Below the pieces are notes generated by a model. The model made no database searches and was not told where the DNA came from. It saw only the letters and a list, made by a program, of their open reading frames with translations. The position numbers were made by a program, and so were the translations under genes. Positions 34,290-43,182 of a stretch of 64,000 nucleotides of DNA are shown here, piece by piece (the first letter of the stretch is position 1; each line of letters begins with the position of its first letter). This stretch comes from Streptomyces antimicrobicus (GTDB lineage Bacteria; Actinomycetota; Actinomycetes; Streptomycetales; Streptomycetaceae), in NCBI RefSeq assembly GCF_020532625.1, contig NZ_JAJAUY010000003.1, positions 55,228 through 119,227 on the forward strand, read 5' to 3'.

Positions 34290-36005
34290 GTGGCGGAACG
34301 TAGCACGGCTGCCGTCGACGTGGCCGACAACAGCGGCGAGAAGTCGCCGGCCGCGCAAGCGGCCAAGGCCACGGCCGACGGGGTGGACACCCAGGACGGA
34401 CGAGCCCCGGACGAACCCATGCCCGAACCGGACCGCGAGCGGACCCCGGCGGCCACCACCGCCGCTCCCGAACTCCACAGCGGCCACAAACTCGCCAGAC
34501 GCTACCGACTCGAAGAGTGCGTCACCCGTCTGGACGGATTCAGCAGCTGGCGTGCGATGGACGAGAAGCTGCGCCGGGCCGTGGGCGTCCACCTGCTGCC
34601 CGCCGACCACCCCCGTGCCCGCGGGGTCCTCGCCGCGGCCCGCTCGGCCGCCCTGCTCGGCGACCCCCGGTTCGTCCAGGTCCTCGACGCCGTCGAGGAG
34701 AACGACCTCGTCTACGTCGTCCACGAATGGCTGCCCGACGCCAGCGAGCTGACCGCCGTCCTCGCCTCCGGACCACTGGAGCCCCACGAGGCCTACCAGC
34801 TGGTCAGCCAGGTCTCCCAGGCCATGACCGCCGCCCACCGCGAGGGCCTGGCCCATCTGCGGCTCACCCCCAGCGCCATACTGCGCACCTCCACCGGCCA
34901 GTACCGGATCCGCGGTCTGGCCGTGAACGCCGCGCTGCGCGGCATCACCAGCGACACCCCGCAGCGCACCGACACCGAGGCGATCGGCGCCCTGCTGTAC
35001 GCCGCTCTCACCCAGCGCTGGCCGTACGAGACCGACGCCTACGGCCTCACCGGCTTGCCCAAGGGTGTCGGCCTGCTGCCACCGGACCAGGTCCGGGCGG
35101 GCGTCCACCGGGGCCTCGGCGAGCTCGCCATGCGCGCCCTCGCCAACGACGGGGCCACCGCCTCCCGGCAGGAGCCGCCCTGCACCACGCCCGAGGAGCT
35201 GGCCAAGGCAGTCGCCGCGATGCCCCGGATCCGGCCTCCGGAGCCCGCGTTCACGGCCCCGCCCGAGTACCAGCAGACCACCTACCAGCAGGGCAGCTAC
35301 GGTCGGCCGGCGGTGCATCCCGGCATGACCACGGTCCTGCCGCACCCCGTCCCGCCGCCGTCCCCGCTGCAGAGCCGTACCGGCCGGGTCCTGAAGTGGG
35401 GCGTGGCGGCCCTGCTCATCGCCGCCCTGGGCCTGGGCAGCTGGCAGCTCGCCGGCACCCTGCTGGACCGGGTCAACGGCGACAGCGGCAACAGTGGTCC
35501 CACCCAGCAGAACTCGGGCAACGACGCCCCCAAGGACAAGCCGAGCAAGCCGCTCGTCATCCGCGACGCCTCCGTCTTCGGCCGGGACCCGATCAAACCC
35601 GCTGACGCGCGCAAGGCCGTCGACGGCGATCCCAGCTCGGCATGGATCACCTTGGAGTTCCGGGGTCACGCCAACTTCGGCAACCTGGACGACTACGACG
35701 ACGGCAGTGGCGTCATCGTGGACCTCGGCGCGCCCCAGGACGTGACCGAGCTCAATGTGGACCTGTACAACGGCAAGCACACGGTCGAGGTCCTCGCCGC
35801 CGCCCCGGACGCCTCCTCGCCGCACGTGGCGAGCGACTTCTCCCAGGAGATCGTCAAGCTGGGCTCGTTCAAGAAGATCAACGCCAAGCTCGACACCCCG
35901 GTCAAGACCCGCTACCTGCTGATCCACATCACCCAGCTGCCCAGCAGTTCGGGCGGATACCGCGGCGGCATCAACGAGATCAAGGTCTTCGGCCGCGCCG
36001 ACTGA
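34290..36005 (+). CDS. Membrane-anchored pseudokinase with discoidin-like C-terminal domain
   Basis: 571 residues. After a disordered N-terminus (1-~65) a kinase-like domain spans about 70-325 but lacks catalytic residues: the VAIK Lys is replaced (GVHLL), the HRDxKxxN loop is HLRLTPSAI, and no DFG is seen. A membrane helix lies at about 370-392, and an extracellular domain of about 150 residues follows, with WITLEFRGHANFGNLDDYDDGSGVIVDLGAP resembling F5/8 discoidin-like carbohydrate-binding folds. It parallels the C-terminal part of mycobacterial MviN. The GTG at 34290 follows GGGGAGGCAGG. The gene lies 117 bases after murJ. Confidence 0.82.
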   Translation: MAERSTAAVDVADNSGEKSPAAQAAKATADGVDTQDGRAPDEPMPEPDRERTPAATTAAPELHSGHKLARRYRLEECVTRLDGFSSWRAMDEKLRRAVGVHLLPADHPRARGVLAAARSAALLGDPRFVQVLDAVEENDLVYVVHEWLPDASELTAVLASGPLEPHEAYQLVSQVSQAMTAAHREGLAHLRLTPSAILRTSTGQYRIRGLAVNAALRGITSDTPQRTDTEAIGALLYAALTQRWPYETDAYGLTGLPKGVGLLPPDQVRAGVHRGLGELAMRALANDGATASRQEPPCTTPEELAKAVAAMPRIRPPEPAFTAPPEYQQTTYQQGSYGRPAVHPGMTTVLPHPVPPPSPLQSRTGRVLKWGVAALLIAALGLGSWQLAGTLLDRVNGDSGNSGPTQQNSGNDAPKDKPSKPLVIRDASVFGRDPIKPADARKAVDGDPSSAWITLEFRGHANFGNLDDYDDGSGVIVDLGAPQDVTELNVDLYNGKHTVEVLAAAPDASSPHVASDFSQEIVKLGSFKKINAKLDTPVKTRYLLIHITQLPSSSGGYRGGINEIKVFGRAD

Positions 36006-36028
36006 TCCCTCCGGACGGACGACGTCAC

Positions 36029-36064
36029 GGGTCCGCCGCGCCATCGGTGCGGCGGACCCTCGTT
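36029..36064 (+). terminator. Terminator of the murJ-pseudokinase unit
   Basis: GGGTCCGCCGC (36029-36039) and GCGGCGGACCC (36049-36059) form an 11-bp stem, followed by CGTTTT. Confidence 0.85.
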
Positions 36065-36109
36065 TTCGTCCCCCCGGACCCGTACGCTCCCTCCCGGAGG
36101 GGAGGTGCG

Positions 36110-36799
36110 ATGGACGACGCGACGACCGGCGAGGTCAGCGACCGGGACCTGCTGACCCGGCACATCGCCGGTGACCCCGATGCCTTCGGTGAACTCGTAC
36201 GGCGCCACCGCGACCGGCTGTGGGCCGTGGCCCTGCGGACCCTGGGCGACCGTGAGGAAGCCGCGGACGCGCTCCAGGACGCCCTGGTCTCCGCCTACCG
36301 GGCCGCGCACACCTTCCGCGGCGAGTCGGCCGTCACCACCTGGCTGCACCGGATCACCGTCAACGCCTGCCTCGACCGCGCCCGCAAGGCCGCCTCCCGC
36401 AGAACGTCCCCCTTGGACGACACCGACCGCCTGGAGCGGCTCCTGGAGCCCCATGAGTCGGCCGAGGCCCCCGCCGAGCGGCATGACCTCCACCGGCAGC
36501 TCCTGGCTGCTCTGAGCACCCTTCCCGCCGAGCAGCGGGCCGCTCTCGTCCTGGTCGACATGCAGGGCTACCCGGTGGCCGAGGCCGCACAGGTGCTCGG
36601 GGTCCCGACCGGGACGGTCAAGAGCCGGTGTGCTCGGGGCCGGGCCCGGCTCCTGCCGATGCTCACTCATCTGCGCGCCGACAGCGGGGATAACACCGCG
36701 GTCGAGCGGGGAAGGAACCGGTCGCAAGGGACGCCCGTCCCACCAGCGGCAGAATCCAGGGATCCAGATGTGCTGAAGGGCGGAGGTGGACGAACGTGA
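36110..36799 (+). CDS. sigM: ECF sigma factor SigM
   Basis: 229 residues. Region 2 contains LVRRHRDRLWAVALRTLGDREEAADALQDALVSAYRAAHTF and WLHRITVNACLDRARK; region 4 contains LPAEQRAALVLVDMQGYPVAEAAQVLGVPTGTVKSRCARGRARL. Position directly upstream of an anti-sigma factor with the RsmA cysteine pair identifies SigM by context. The ATG at 36110 is preceded by GGAGGGGAGGTG. The stop overlaps the next start by 4 bases (GTGA), indicating translational coupling. Confidence 0.9.
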   Translation: MDDATTGEVSDRDLLTRHIAGDPDAFGELVRRHRDRLWAVALRTLGDREEAADALQDALVSAYRAAHTFRGESAVTTWLHRITVNACLDRARKAASRRTSPLDDTDRLERLLEPHESAEAPAERHDLHRQLLAALSTLPAEQRAALVLVDMQGYPVAEAAQVLGVPTGTVKSRCARGRARLLPMLTHLRADSGDNTAVERGRNRSQGTPVPPAAESRDPDVLKGGGGRT

Positions 36800-37725
36800 G
36801 CCCCACACAGGGCGCGCCCGGTGCGATCCGGCACCCGGACGTCTCGGAAATCTCCGACCTCGCCGAGGGGCTGCTCTCCCCGGCCCGGACCGCGGAAGTA
36901 CGCCGCCACCTGGGTGACTGCCTCCTGTGCGCCGACGTCCGCACCTCGCTGGAGGAGATCCGGTCGCTGCTCGGCACCCTGCCCGGGCCGCCCCGGATCC
37001 CGGCGGACATCGCCGGCCGGATCGACGCCGCTCTGGCCGCCGAAGCCCTGCTGTCGGCCACCGCGCCGGTGGACGAGGAGGACGAGGGCGCCGGCGACCG
37101 CCGCCCCACGACCGCGGCCGCCGAGCCCGCCCGTCATGTTTCACGTGAAACAGCTCCTCCCGTTTCACGTGAAACAACGCCTGCGCCGACCCGGCCCGCC
37201 GGGCGGGCCCGGGCCGGCACCGGACCGGGCCGTACCCGGCGCCGAGCCGTACTCGCCGGCCTGGTGACCGCCGCCGCTCTGGGCCTCGGCGCCGTCCTGA
37301 TCCAGCTGCCCTGGGTCGAGCAGCAGCAGGGTGCTTCCCAGAACAGCACGGTCTCCGCCCTCCAGCCGCAGCAGGACGCCTCCTCCTTCTCCGAGGGCGG
37401 CCTGCAGGCCAAGGTCCAGGAGCTCGTGGGCGGCCCCGAGCGCAATCGTTCACTCAGCTCCGCCGAGTCCCAGCCCGGACTGGCCCCCGCCGAGCGCGAG
37501 GCACCGGCGGTGCCCGCCTGTGTCCGGGCCGGCACCGGACGCACCGAGGCGGCACTGGCCACGGAGCCGGGTACGTACAAGGGCGTCAACGTCCTGCTCG
37601 TCGTGCTTCCGCATCCTTCGGACCCTGCCCAGGTGGACGCCTACCTCGTCGACAGCAGCTGTGGGACGACACCCGCGGCTGCCCCCGGAAAGGTGCTGCT
37701 CACCGCTACCTATCCCCGCCGTTGA
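36796..37725 (+). CDS. rsmA: Anti-sigma factor RsmA (SigM inhibitor), membrane-spanning
   Basis: 309 residues. The anti-sigma N-terminus has the ZAS-like HLGDCLLCADV (His-x3-Cys-x2-Cys). A linker (about 110-150) leads to a membrane helix (about 152-172, AVLAGLVTAAALGLGAVLI), and an extracytoplasmic domain with two cysteines (PACVRAG and SSCGTTP) ends the protein. In Streptomyces the homologue RsmA carries a [2Fe-2S] cluster that modulates SigM inhibition (literature, from memory). The linker encodes VSRET twice, from two parS sites. GTG at 36796. Confidence 0.85.
   Translation: MSPTQGAPGAIRHPDVSEISDLAEGLLSPARTAEVRRHLGDCLLCADVRTSLEEIRSLLGTLPGPPRIPADIAGRIDAALAAEALLSATAPVDEEDEGAGDRRPTTAAAEPARHVSRETAPPVSRETTPAPTRPAGRARAGTGPGRTRRRAVLAGLVTAAALGLGAVLIQLPWVEQQQGASQNSTVSALQPQQDASSFSEGGLQAKVQELVGGPERNRSLSSAESQPGLAPAEREAPAVPACVRAGTGRTEAALATEPGTYKGVNVLLVVLPHPSDPAQVDAYLVDSSCGTTPAAAPGKVLLTATYPRR
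37138..37151. promoter_or_regulatory. parS site 5 (coding, in rsmA)
   Basis: Perfect GTTTCACGTGAAAC, in frame as VSRET within the RsmA linker. Start-to-start distance to site 6 is 24 bp. Confidence 0.95.
37162..37175. promoter_or_regulatory. parS site 6 (coding, in rsmA)
   Basis: Perfect GTTTCACGTGAAAC, again translated as VSRET; 10 bp after site 5. Confidence 0.95.
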
Positions 37726-37778
37726 ACGGGGCGGCCGGCATGTCGGGAACGTGTTCGGCCCGCCACACGGACAGCGGG

Positions 37779-37804
37779 GGAATGCCCGCGCCGTAGGATC
37801 CGTT
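37779..37804 (+). promoter_or_regulatory. SigR-type promoter of trxBA
   Basis: GGAAT (37779-37783) and GTT (37802-37804) with an 18-base spacer match the Streptomyces SigR consensus. Start would be near 37812, about 64 bases before the trxB GTG. SigR responds to thiol-disulfide stress through the anti-sigma RsrA. Confidence 0.85.
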
Positions 37805-37875
37805 GGGTGGGGTGAGAGTCCGCACCGGCCCCCCGGTAGGTAGCAGGTACGCCTGTAGAGACGAGGAAGAAACCC

Positions 37876-38835
37876 GTGAGCGACGTCCGTAACGTGATCA
37901 TCATCGGCTCCGGGCCGGCCGGGTACACGGCCGCCCTGTACACCGCACGCGCTTCGCTCAAGCCCCTGGTCTTCGAAGGTGCCGTGACCGCCGGCGGCGC
38001 GCTGATGAACACCACCGAGGTCGAGAACTTCCCCGGCTTCCGTGACGGCATCATGGGCCCGGACCTCATGGACAACATGCGCGCCCAGGCCGAGCGCTTC
38101 GGTGCCGAGCTGGTCCCGGACGACGTCGTCTCCGTCGACCTGACCGGCGAGATCAAGACGGTCACCGACACCGCCGGCACGGTGCACCGCGCGAAGGCCG
38201 TCATCGTCACCACCGGCTCCCAGCACCGCAAGCTGGGCCTGCCCAACGAGGACGCGCTCTCCGGCCGCGGTGTCTCCTGGTGCGCCACCTGCGACGGCTT
38301 CTTCTTCAAGGACCAGGACATCGCCGTCGTCGGCGGCGGTGACACCGCGATGGAGGAGGCCACTTTCCTCTCGCGCTTCGCCAAGTCCGTCACCATCGTC
38401 CACCGCCGTGACAGCCTGCGCGCCTCCAAGGCCATGCAGGACCGCGCCTTCGCCGACCCGAAGATCAAGTTCGCCTGGGACAGCGAGGTCGCCGAGATCC
38501 ACGGCGAGCAGAAGCTCACCGGCCTCACCCTGCGCAACACCAAGACCGGCGAGACCTCCGAGCTGCCCGTGACCGGCCTGTTCATCGCCGTCGGCCACGA
38601 CCCGCGCACGGAGCTCTTCAAGGGCCAGCTGGAGCTCGACGCCGAGGGTTACCTCAAGGTGGAGGCGCCCTCCACCCGTACCAACCTGACCGGCGTGTTC
38701 GGCGCGGGCGACGTCGTCGACCACACGTACCGTCAGGCCATCACGGCGGCGGGCACCGGCTGCTCCGCAGCCCTCGACGCCGAGCGCTTCCTCGCCGCCC
38801 TCACCGACGCCGAGCACGCCGCGGCGACTGTCTGA
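37876..38835 (+). CDS. trxB: Thioredoxin reductase
   Basis: 319 residues. FAD-binding [16 protein letters not shown], the redox-active CATC (in [14 protein letters not shown]), the NADPH motif [11 protein letters not shown], and the C-terminal [10 protein letters not shown]. It reduces thioredoxin with NADPH in the cytoplasm. The GTG at 37876 follows GACGAGGAAG. trxA follows 65 bases downstream. A SigR-type promoter lies upstream. Confidence 0.97.
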   Translation: MSDVRNVIIIGSGPAGYTAALYTARASLKPLVFEGAVTAGGALMNTTEVENFPGFRDGIMGPDLMDNMRAQAERFGAELVPDDVVSVDLTGEIKTVTDTAGTVHRAKAVIVTTGSQHRKLGLPNEDALSGRGVSWCATCDGFFFKDQDIAVVGGGDTAMEEATFLSRFAKSVTIVHRRDSLRASKAMQDRAFADPKIKFAWDSEVAEIHGEQKLTGLTLRNTKTGETSELPVTGLFIAVGHDPRTELFKGQLELDAEGYLKVEAPSTRTNLTGVFGAGDVVDHTYRQAITAAGTGCSAALDAERFLAALTDAEHAAATV

Positions 38836-38900
38836 CCTTCCGCCCGGACCCTGTCCGGACGGCTCCCCACACACCCCGCAGTAAGAAGAAGGAGGCCGCT

Positions 38901-39239
38901 GTGGCCGGCACCCTGAAGAACGTCACCGACGCAGACTTCGACGAGGTCGTCCTCAAGAGCGACAAGCCCGTCCTCGTCGACTTCTGGGCGGAGTGGTGCG
39001 GCCCGTGCCGCCAGATCGCTCCGTCCCTGGAGGCCATCGCGGCTGAGCACGGCGACCAGATCGAAATCGTCAAGCTCAACATCGACCAGAACCCGGAGAC
39101 GGCCGCCCGGTACGGCGTCATGTCCATCCCGACCCTGAACGTGTACCAGGGCGGCGACGTGGTCAAGACCCTCGTCGGTGCCAAGCCGAAGGCCGCCATC
39201 CTGCGCGACCTCGACCCGTTCATCCAGGCCAAGGCCTGA
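38901..39239 (+). CDS. trxA: Thioredoxin
   Basis: 112 residues with the active site WCGPC (WAEWCGPCRQIAPSLEAIA), the cis-Pro segment SIPTL, and the C-terminal amphipathic helix. The GTG at 38901 is preceded by AAGGAGGCC. It is co-transcribed with trxB under oxidative stress control. A strong hairpin follows. Confidence 0.97.
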   Translation: MAGTLKNVTDADFDEVVLKSDKPVLVDFWAEWCGPCRQIAPSLEAIAAEHGDQIEIVKLNIDQNPETAARYGVMSIPTLNVYQGGDVVKTLVGAKPKAAILRDLDPFIQAKA

Positions 39240-39260
39240 GCCGACGGCAGCTGAACATGA

Positions 39261-39299
39261 GGCGGGGCCGCCCCTTTCGAGGGGGCGGCCCCGCCTGTT
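39261..39299. terminator. Terminator after trxA
   Basis: GGCGGGGCCGCCCC (39261-39274) and GGGGCGGCCCCGCC (39282-39295) form a 14-bp stem, followed by TGTTT. It may also serve the convergent GNAT gene. Confidence 0.9.
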
Positions 39300-39301
39300 T
39301 C

Positions 39302-39919
39302 TCAGAGCGGCCGGAGCGCCGGCTCCTTGCGGGCGGCTCCCAGCAGCCGGTCCAGGGCCAGCTCCACGTCTTCCTTCCATGACAGCGTCGAGCGCAGCTC
39401 CAGTCGCAGCCGTGGATGCACCGGGTGCGGGCGCACGGTCTTGAAGCCCACCGCCAGCAGATGCTCCGCCGGCAGCAGGCAGTGCGGCCCCTCCCAACGC
39501 GCCTCGCCGAAGGCCTCGATGGCCTTGAACCCGCGCCGCAGCAGATCCTTCGCGACCGTCTGCACCATCACCCGACCCAAGCCCTGCCCCTGGTAGCCCG
39601 GCACGATCATCGCCGTGATCAGCTGCACGGCGTCCGGGGACACGGGGCTGGTCGGGAAGGACATGGAGCGCGCCACATAGGCCGGCGGCGCGTACAGCAC
39701 GAAGCCCACGGGGATGTCGTCGACATAGACCACCCGGCCGCACGAGCCCCACTCCAGGAGCACGGCGGAGATCCAGGACTCCTTCTCCATCTCACCGGTG
39801 CCCGCCTTGACGGCCGCCTCACCGCTGACCGGGTCCAGCTCCCAGAAGACGCAGGACCGGCAACGACTGGGCAGGTCCTGGAGGTTGTCCAGCGTGAGCG
39901 GTACCAGCCGACGACCCAT
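39302..39919 (-). CDS. GNAT-family acetyltransferase
   Basis: 205 residues. The acetyl-CoA segment is MIVPGYQGQGLGRVMVQTVAKDLLRRGFKAIEAFG; the N-terminal part (SCRSC region: PSRCRSCVFWELDP) has two cysteines. The start MGRRLVPLTLDN at 39919 lacks a Shine-Dalgarno; TATACG about 12 bases upstream suggests a leaderless or short-leader message. The substrate is unknown. It lies downstream of parB, 78 bases after it, on the same strand. Confidence 0.85.
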   Translation of the reverse strand: MGRRLVPLTLDNLQDLPSRCRSCVFWELDPVSGEAAVKAGTGEMEKESWISAVLLEWGSCGRVVYVDDIPVGFVLYAPPAYVARSMSFPTSPVSPDAVQLITAMIVPGYQGQGLGRVMVQTVAKDLLRRGFKAIEAFGEARWEGPHCLLPAEHLLAVGFKTVRPHPVHPRLRLELRSTLSWKEDVELALDRLLGAARKEPALRPL

Positions 39920-39941
39920 GAGCGCATCGTATAAGGGCAAA

Positions 39942-39979
39942 GGGCGGGCCGCACCGGTTGACCACCGGCACGACCCGCC
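39942..39979 (-). terminator. Possible terminator of parAB
   Basis: GGGCGGG (39942-39948) and CCCGCCC (39973-39979) flank a partially paired GC-rich interior, just 3' of the parB stop on the minus strand. Imperfect, so only moderately supported. Confidence 0.4.
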
Positions 39980-39997
39980 CCAGGACGACGGCCCGAC

Positions 39998-41089
39998 TCA
40001 GCCCTGAGCGGTCCCCTGCTCCAGCACCCGGCCCTCGCCCGGCGCCAGCGTGGTCAGGATCCGCTCCAGGTCCTCCATCGAGGCGAACTCGACGGTGATC
40101 TTGCCCTTCTTCTGGCCCAGATCGACCTTCACCCGCGTCTCGAACCGGTCCGACAGCCGGGAGGCGAGCTCCGACAGCGCCGGCGAGACCCGGGCTCCCG
40201 CACGCGGCCCCTTGGCCCGGGCCGGACCGGTCGGCTCGGACTCCATCAGCTTGACGATCTCTTCGACCGCCCGCACCGACAGGCCCTCGGCCACGATCCG
40301 GTGCGCCAGCCGGTCCTGCTCCGCCGAGTCGTCCACGGACAGCAGGGCCCGCGCATGCCCGGCCGACAGCACACCCGCGGCCACCCGCCGCTGGACCGGC
40401 GCCGACAGCTTCAGCAGCCGCAGCGTGTTGGTCACCTGGGGGCGGGAGCGCCCGATGCGGTCGGCCAGCTCGTCGTGCGTGCAGTTGAAGTCCTGGAGCA
40501 GCTGGTCGTACGCGGCCGCCTCCTCCAACGGGTTCAACTGAGCCCGGTGGAGGTTCTCCAGGAGCGCGTCCAGGAGCAGCTTCTCGTCGTCCGTCGCCCG
40601 GATGATGGCGGGAATGCGCTCCAGGCCCGCCTCACGGCATGCCCGCCAGCGGCGCTCACCCATGATGAGCTCGTAGCGGTCCGGGCCCGACTGCCGCACC
40701 ACCACCGGCTGGAGCAGGCCCACCTCCTGGATGGAGGTGATCAGCTCGGCCAAGGCGTCCTCGTCGAACACCTCCCGCGGCTGGCGCGGGTTGGGGGTGA
40801 TCGCGTCCAGGGGCAGCTCGGCGAACACCGCGCCGGCCACCGCCTGCACCTCGGTCGCGGCCGCGGCGTGCGCCGTCTCACGGGCCACGTCGTCGACCGG
40901 CACCTGAGGCGCTCCCACCGGGGCGGGCGAGGTCAGCTTGGCCGCCGCGATGCCCCGGTCCGACGTCAGCACCGGTACGGCCGACGGGGAGGTGGACCCC
41001 GCGCCCGCCGCTGCCGGCGTCCTCTCCTGCGGAGCGGCCGGAATCAGCGCGCCGAGCCCCCGCCCCAGACCCCTACGTCGCTCACTCAC
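39998..41089 (-). CDS. parB: Chromosome-partitioning protein ParB
   Basis: 363 residues. The CTP-binding ParB/Srx N-domain contains the [21 protein letters not shown] and [15 protein letters not shown] boxes; the HTH ([22 protein letters not shown]) binds parS. A C-terminal dimerisation domain ends the protein. The N-terminus starts [14 protein letters not shown], as in other ParBs. The GTG at 41089 overlaps the parA stop by 4 bases (GTGA) and has GGAGGGGATCCA upstream. ParB spreads from the parS array near oriC. Confidence 0.96.
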   Translation of the reverse strand: MSERRRGLGRGLGALIPAAPQERTPAAAGAGSTSPSAVPVLTSDRGIAAAKLTSPAPVGAPQVPVDDVARETAHAAAATEVQAVAGAVFAELPLDAITPNPRQPREVFDEDALAELITSIQEVGLLQPVVVRQSGPDRYELIMGERRWRACREAGLERIPAIIRATDDEKLLLDALLENLHRAQLNPLEEAAAYDQLLQDFNCTHDELADRIGRSRPQVTNTLRLLKLSAPVQRRVAAGVLSAGHARALLSVDDSAEQDRLAHRIVAEGLSVRAVEEIVKLMESEPTGPARAKGPRAGARVSPALSELASRLSDRFETRVKVDLGQKKGKITVEFASMEDLERILTTLAPGEGRVLEQGTAQG

Positions 41090-42246
41090 TGGATCCCCTC
41101 CGCCATGTTCTGCGTGCTGTTCATGCCCGCGCCGCCCCTATGGGCGTTCCGGGCGTCGTACTGGATACCGACTCCGCGCAGCGCGATCTCCCGCGCCGCC
41201 TCCAGGTAGGAGAGCGAGCCGCTGGAACCCGGGTCATAGGTGAGCACCGTCTGCCCGTAGCTGGGCGCCTCGGAGATGCGCACCGAACGCGGGATGCTCG
41301 TCCGCAGGACCTCGTCGCCGAAGTGGCTGCGGACCTCCTCGGCCACCTGCGAGGCCAGCCGGGTCCGGCCGTCGTACATGGTGAGCAGAATCGTCGACAC
41401 ATGCAAGGACGGGTTGAGGTGGGCCCGCACCAGGTCGACGTTCCGCAGGAGCTGGCCCAGGCCCTCCAGGGCGTAGTACTCGCACTGGATCGGGATCAGC
41501 ACCTCCGCGCCCGCCACGAGCGCGTTGACCGTCAGCAGACCCAGCGACGGCGGGCAGTCGATGAGGATGTAGTCGAGGGGCTGCTCGTACGACTGGATCG
41601 CGCGCTGGAGCCGGCTCTCCCGGGCCACCAGCGAGACCAGCTCGATCTCGGCGCCCGCCAGGTCGATCGTGGCGGGGGCGCAGAAGAGCCCTTCGACGTC
41701 GGGCACCGGCTGGACGACCTCCAGCAGCGGACGGCTGTCGACGAGGACGTCGTAGATCGAGGGCACCTCGGCGTGGTGGTCGATGCCCAGCGCCGTGGAG
41801 GCATTGCCCTGCGGGTCGAGGTCGATGACCAGGACCCGGGCACCGTGCAGGGCCAGCGAGGCGGCCAGGTTCACGGTCGTCGTCGTCTTACCGACGCCGC
41901 CCTTCTGGTTGGCCACCACCATGACCCGGGTCTGGGCCGGGCGGGGCAGGCCTTCGCCGGCCCGGCCCAGCGCTTCCACGGCCAACTGGGCGGCCCGGCC
42001 GATGGGGGTGTCGTTGTCGGCCGGAGCAGGCGATGTTTCACGTGAAACATCGCCGACCACCGACTCGGAGCGGGGACCGGGGACCGGATCGGCCAGGGGC
42101 CCCGCAAGGTTGGCGTCGGACCGCACGGATTCACTCTCCTCGACAGCTGGCTCGCGATGAACAGAGCCTGCCATGCCTTCGGGGTCGTGAACCAGCGGGG
42201 CCCGAACTCCTGTGGATGAATCCACCGCTGTGGACAACTCCGTCAC
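41086..42246 (-). CDS. parA: Chromosome-partitioning ATPase ParA
   Basis: About 386 residues. The deviant Walker A ([20 protein letters not shown]), [14 protein letters not shown] and the [11 protein letters not shown] switch II mark a ParA ATPase. An extended, low-complexity N-terminus (~100 residues) carries VSRET from an in-frame parS site. I chose the GTG at 42246 because AAGGA lies 7 bases upstream; the frame is open to 42336, where the first codons are parS-derived (MFHVK), and to an ATG at 42174. It is translationally coupled to parB. Confidence 0.92.
   Translation of the reverse strand: MTELSTAVDSSTGVRAPLVHDPEGMAGSVHREPAVEESESVRSDANLAGPLADPVPGPRSESVVGDVSRETSPAPADNDTPIGRAAQLAVEALGRAGEGLPRPAQTRVMVVANQKGGVGKTTTTVNLAASLALHGARVLVIDLDPQGNASTALGIDHHAEVPSIYDVLVDSRPLLEVVQPVPDVEGLFCAPATIDLAGAEIELVSLVARESRLQRAIQSYEQPLDYILIDCPPSLGLLTVNALVAGAEVLIPIQCEYYALEGLGQLLRNVDLVRAHLNPSLHVSTILLTMYDGRTRLASQVAEEVRSHFGDEVLRTSIPRSVRISEAPSYGQTVLTYDPGSSGSLSYLEAAREIALRGVGIQYDARNAHRGGAGMNSTQNMAEGIQ
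42035..42048. promoter_or_regulatory. parS site 7 (coding, in parA)
   Basis: Perfect GTTTCACGTGAAAC within ATGTTTCACGTGAAACAT, translated in frame as VSRET in the ParA N-terminal extension. Confidence 0.95.
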
Positions 42247-42320
42247 CCCCGCGTCCTTGCGCTGACGCAGGGGCGTAGCCGCACGACCGCGGCTGATGAT
42301 TCCGTGCAGCAGAGAGCGAC

Positions 42321-42334
42321 GTTTCACGTGAAAC
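42321..42334. promoter_or_regulatory. parS site 8, at the 5' end of parA
   Basis: Perfect GTTTCACGTGAAAC. It lies in the upstream leader or at the extreme N-terminus of parA, depending on which start is used, so ParB could affect parAB expression directly. Confidence 0.95.
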
Positions 42335-42404
42335 ACGATGCACGCGCGGGCAGTTCAGCCCGCTACGACACTCCGAAATCCATACCTATAACGGGCGTAT
42401 CGGA

Positions 42405-43124
42405 TCAACGACGCCGACGTACGCGTCCCGCGCGAGCCGCCTTGGCCCGCTTGGCCGCAAACCTCACCCCGCCGGGGCTCTCCCCGACCTCGACCCGCAC
42501 CAGCGTGGACAGCGGGTCGACCACACCCTCACCGACGTGGAGCACCGAGGTCTTCACCACACCGAGCTTGGTCAGCGCGGTCTTGGCCTGGGCGAGCTCC
42601 TCCTCGGCCGTGTCGCCCTTGAGCGCCAGCATCTCGCCGTACGGGCGCAGCAGGGGAACGCCCCAGCCGGCCAGCCGGTCCAGCGGAGCCACCGCGCGGG
42701 CGGTGACGACATGCACGGGCGGAAGCTTGCCGAGCATCTCCTCGGCGCGGCCACGCACCACGGTCACATGGTCGAGCCCGAGCAGCTCCACGGCTTCCTG
42801 GAGGAAGGTGGTCCGCCGCAGCAGCGGCTCCAACAGGGTGATCTTCAGGTCCGGACGGACCAGCGCCAGCGGGATACCGGGCAGCCCGGCGCCCGAGCCG
42901 ACGTCGCAGACCGTGACGCCCTCCGGCACCGCCTCGGAGAGCACGGCGCAGTTCAGCAGGTGCCGCTCCCACAGCCGGGGCACCTCGCGCGGGCCGATCA
43001 GGCCGCGCTTGACTCCCGCGTCCGCCAGCAGCTCGGCGTACCGGACAGCTTCCGGGAAGTGCTCACCGAATACCGCGCGTGCTTCCTCGGGGGCCGAGGG
43101 AAGCTCCGCTGCTGCCTCCGTCAC
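42405..43124 (-). CDS. rsmG: 16S rRNA (guanine527-N7)-methyltransferase RsmG (GidB)
   Basis: 239 residues with the SAM motif VCDVGSGAGLPGIPLALVRPDLKITLLEP. It methylates G527 of 16S rRNA and affects streptomycin response. The C-terminal ~25 residues are basic (AAKRAKAARAGRVRRRR). The GTG at 43124 follows AAGGACGG. Its neighbour jag is separated by 108 bases that contain a hairpin, so readthrough or an internal promoter is needed if the two are co-expressed. Confidence 0.95.
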   Translation of the reverse strand: MTEAAAELPSAPEEARAVFGEHFPEAVRYAELLADAGVKRGLIGPREVPRLWERHLLNCAVLSEAVPEGVTVCDVGSGAGLPGIPLALVRPDLKITLLEPLLRRTTFLQEAVELLGLDHVTVVRGRAEEMLGKLPPVHVVTARAVAPLDRLAGWGVPLLRPYGEMLALKGDTAEEELAQAKTALTKLGVVKTSVLHVGEGVVDPLSTLVRVEVGESPGGVRFAAKRAKAARAGRVRRRR

Positions 43125-43182
43125 GGGGACCGTCCTTCCGTACCGCTGTAAGACCTAGCTGTTGATGTCAGGCTGACAAACT

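Noticed and set aside
31809..36044. Open minus-strand frame of 1,411 codons
   Set aside because: It is antisense to murJ and the pseudokinase gene and has no recognisable motifs.
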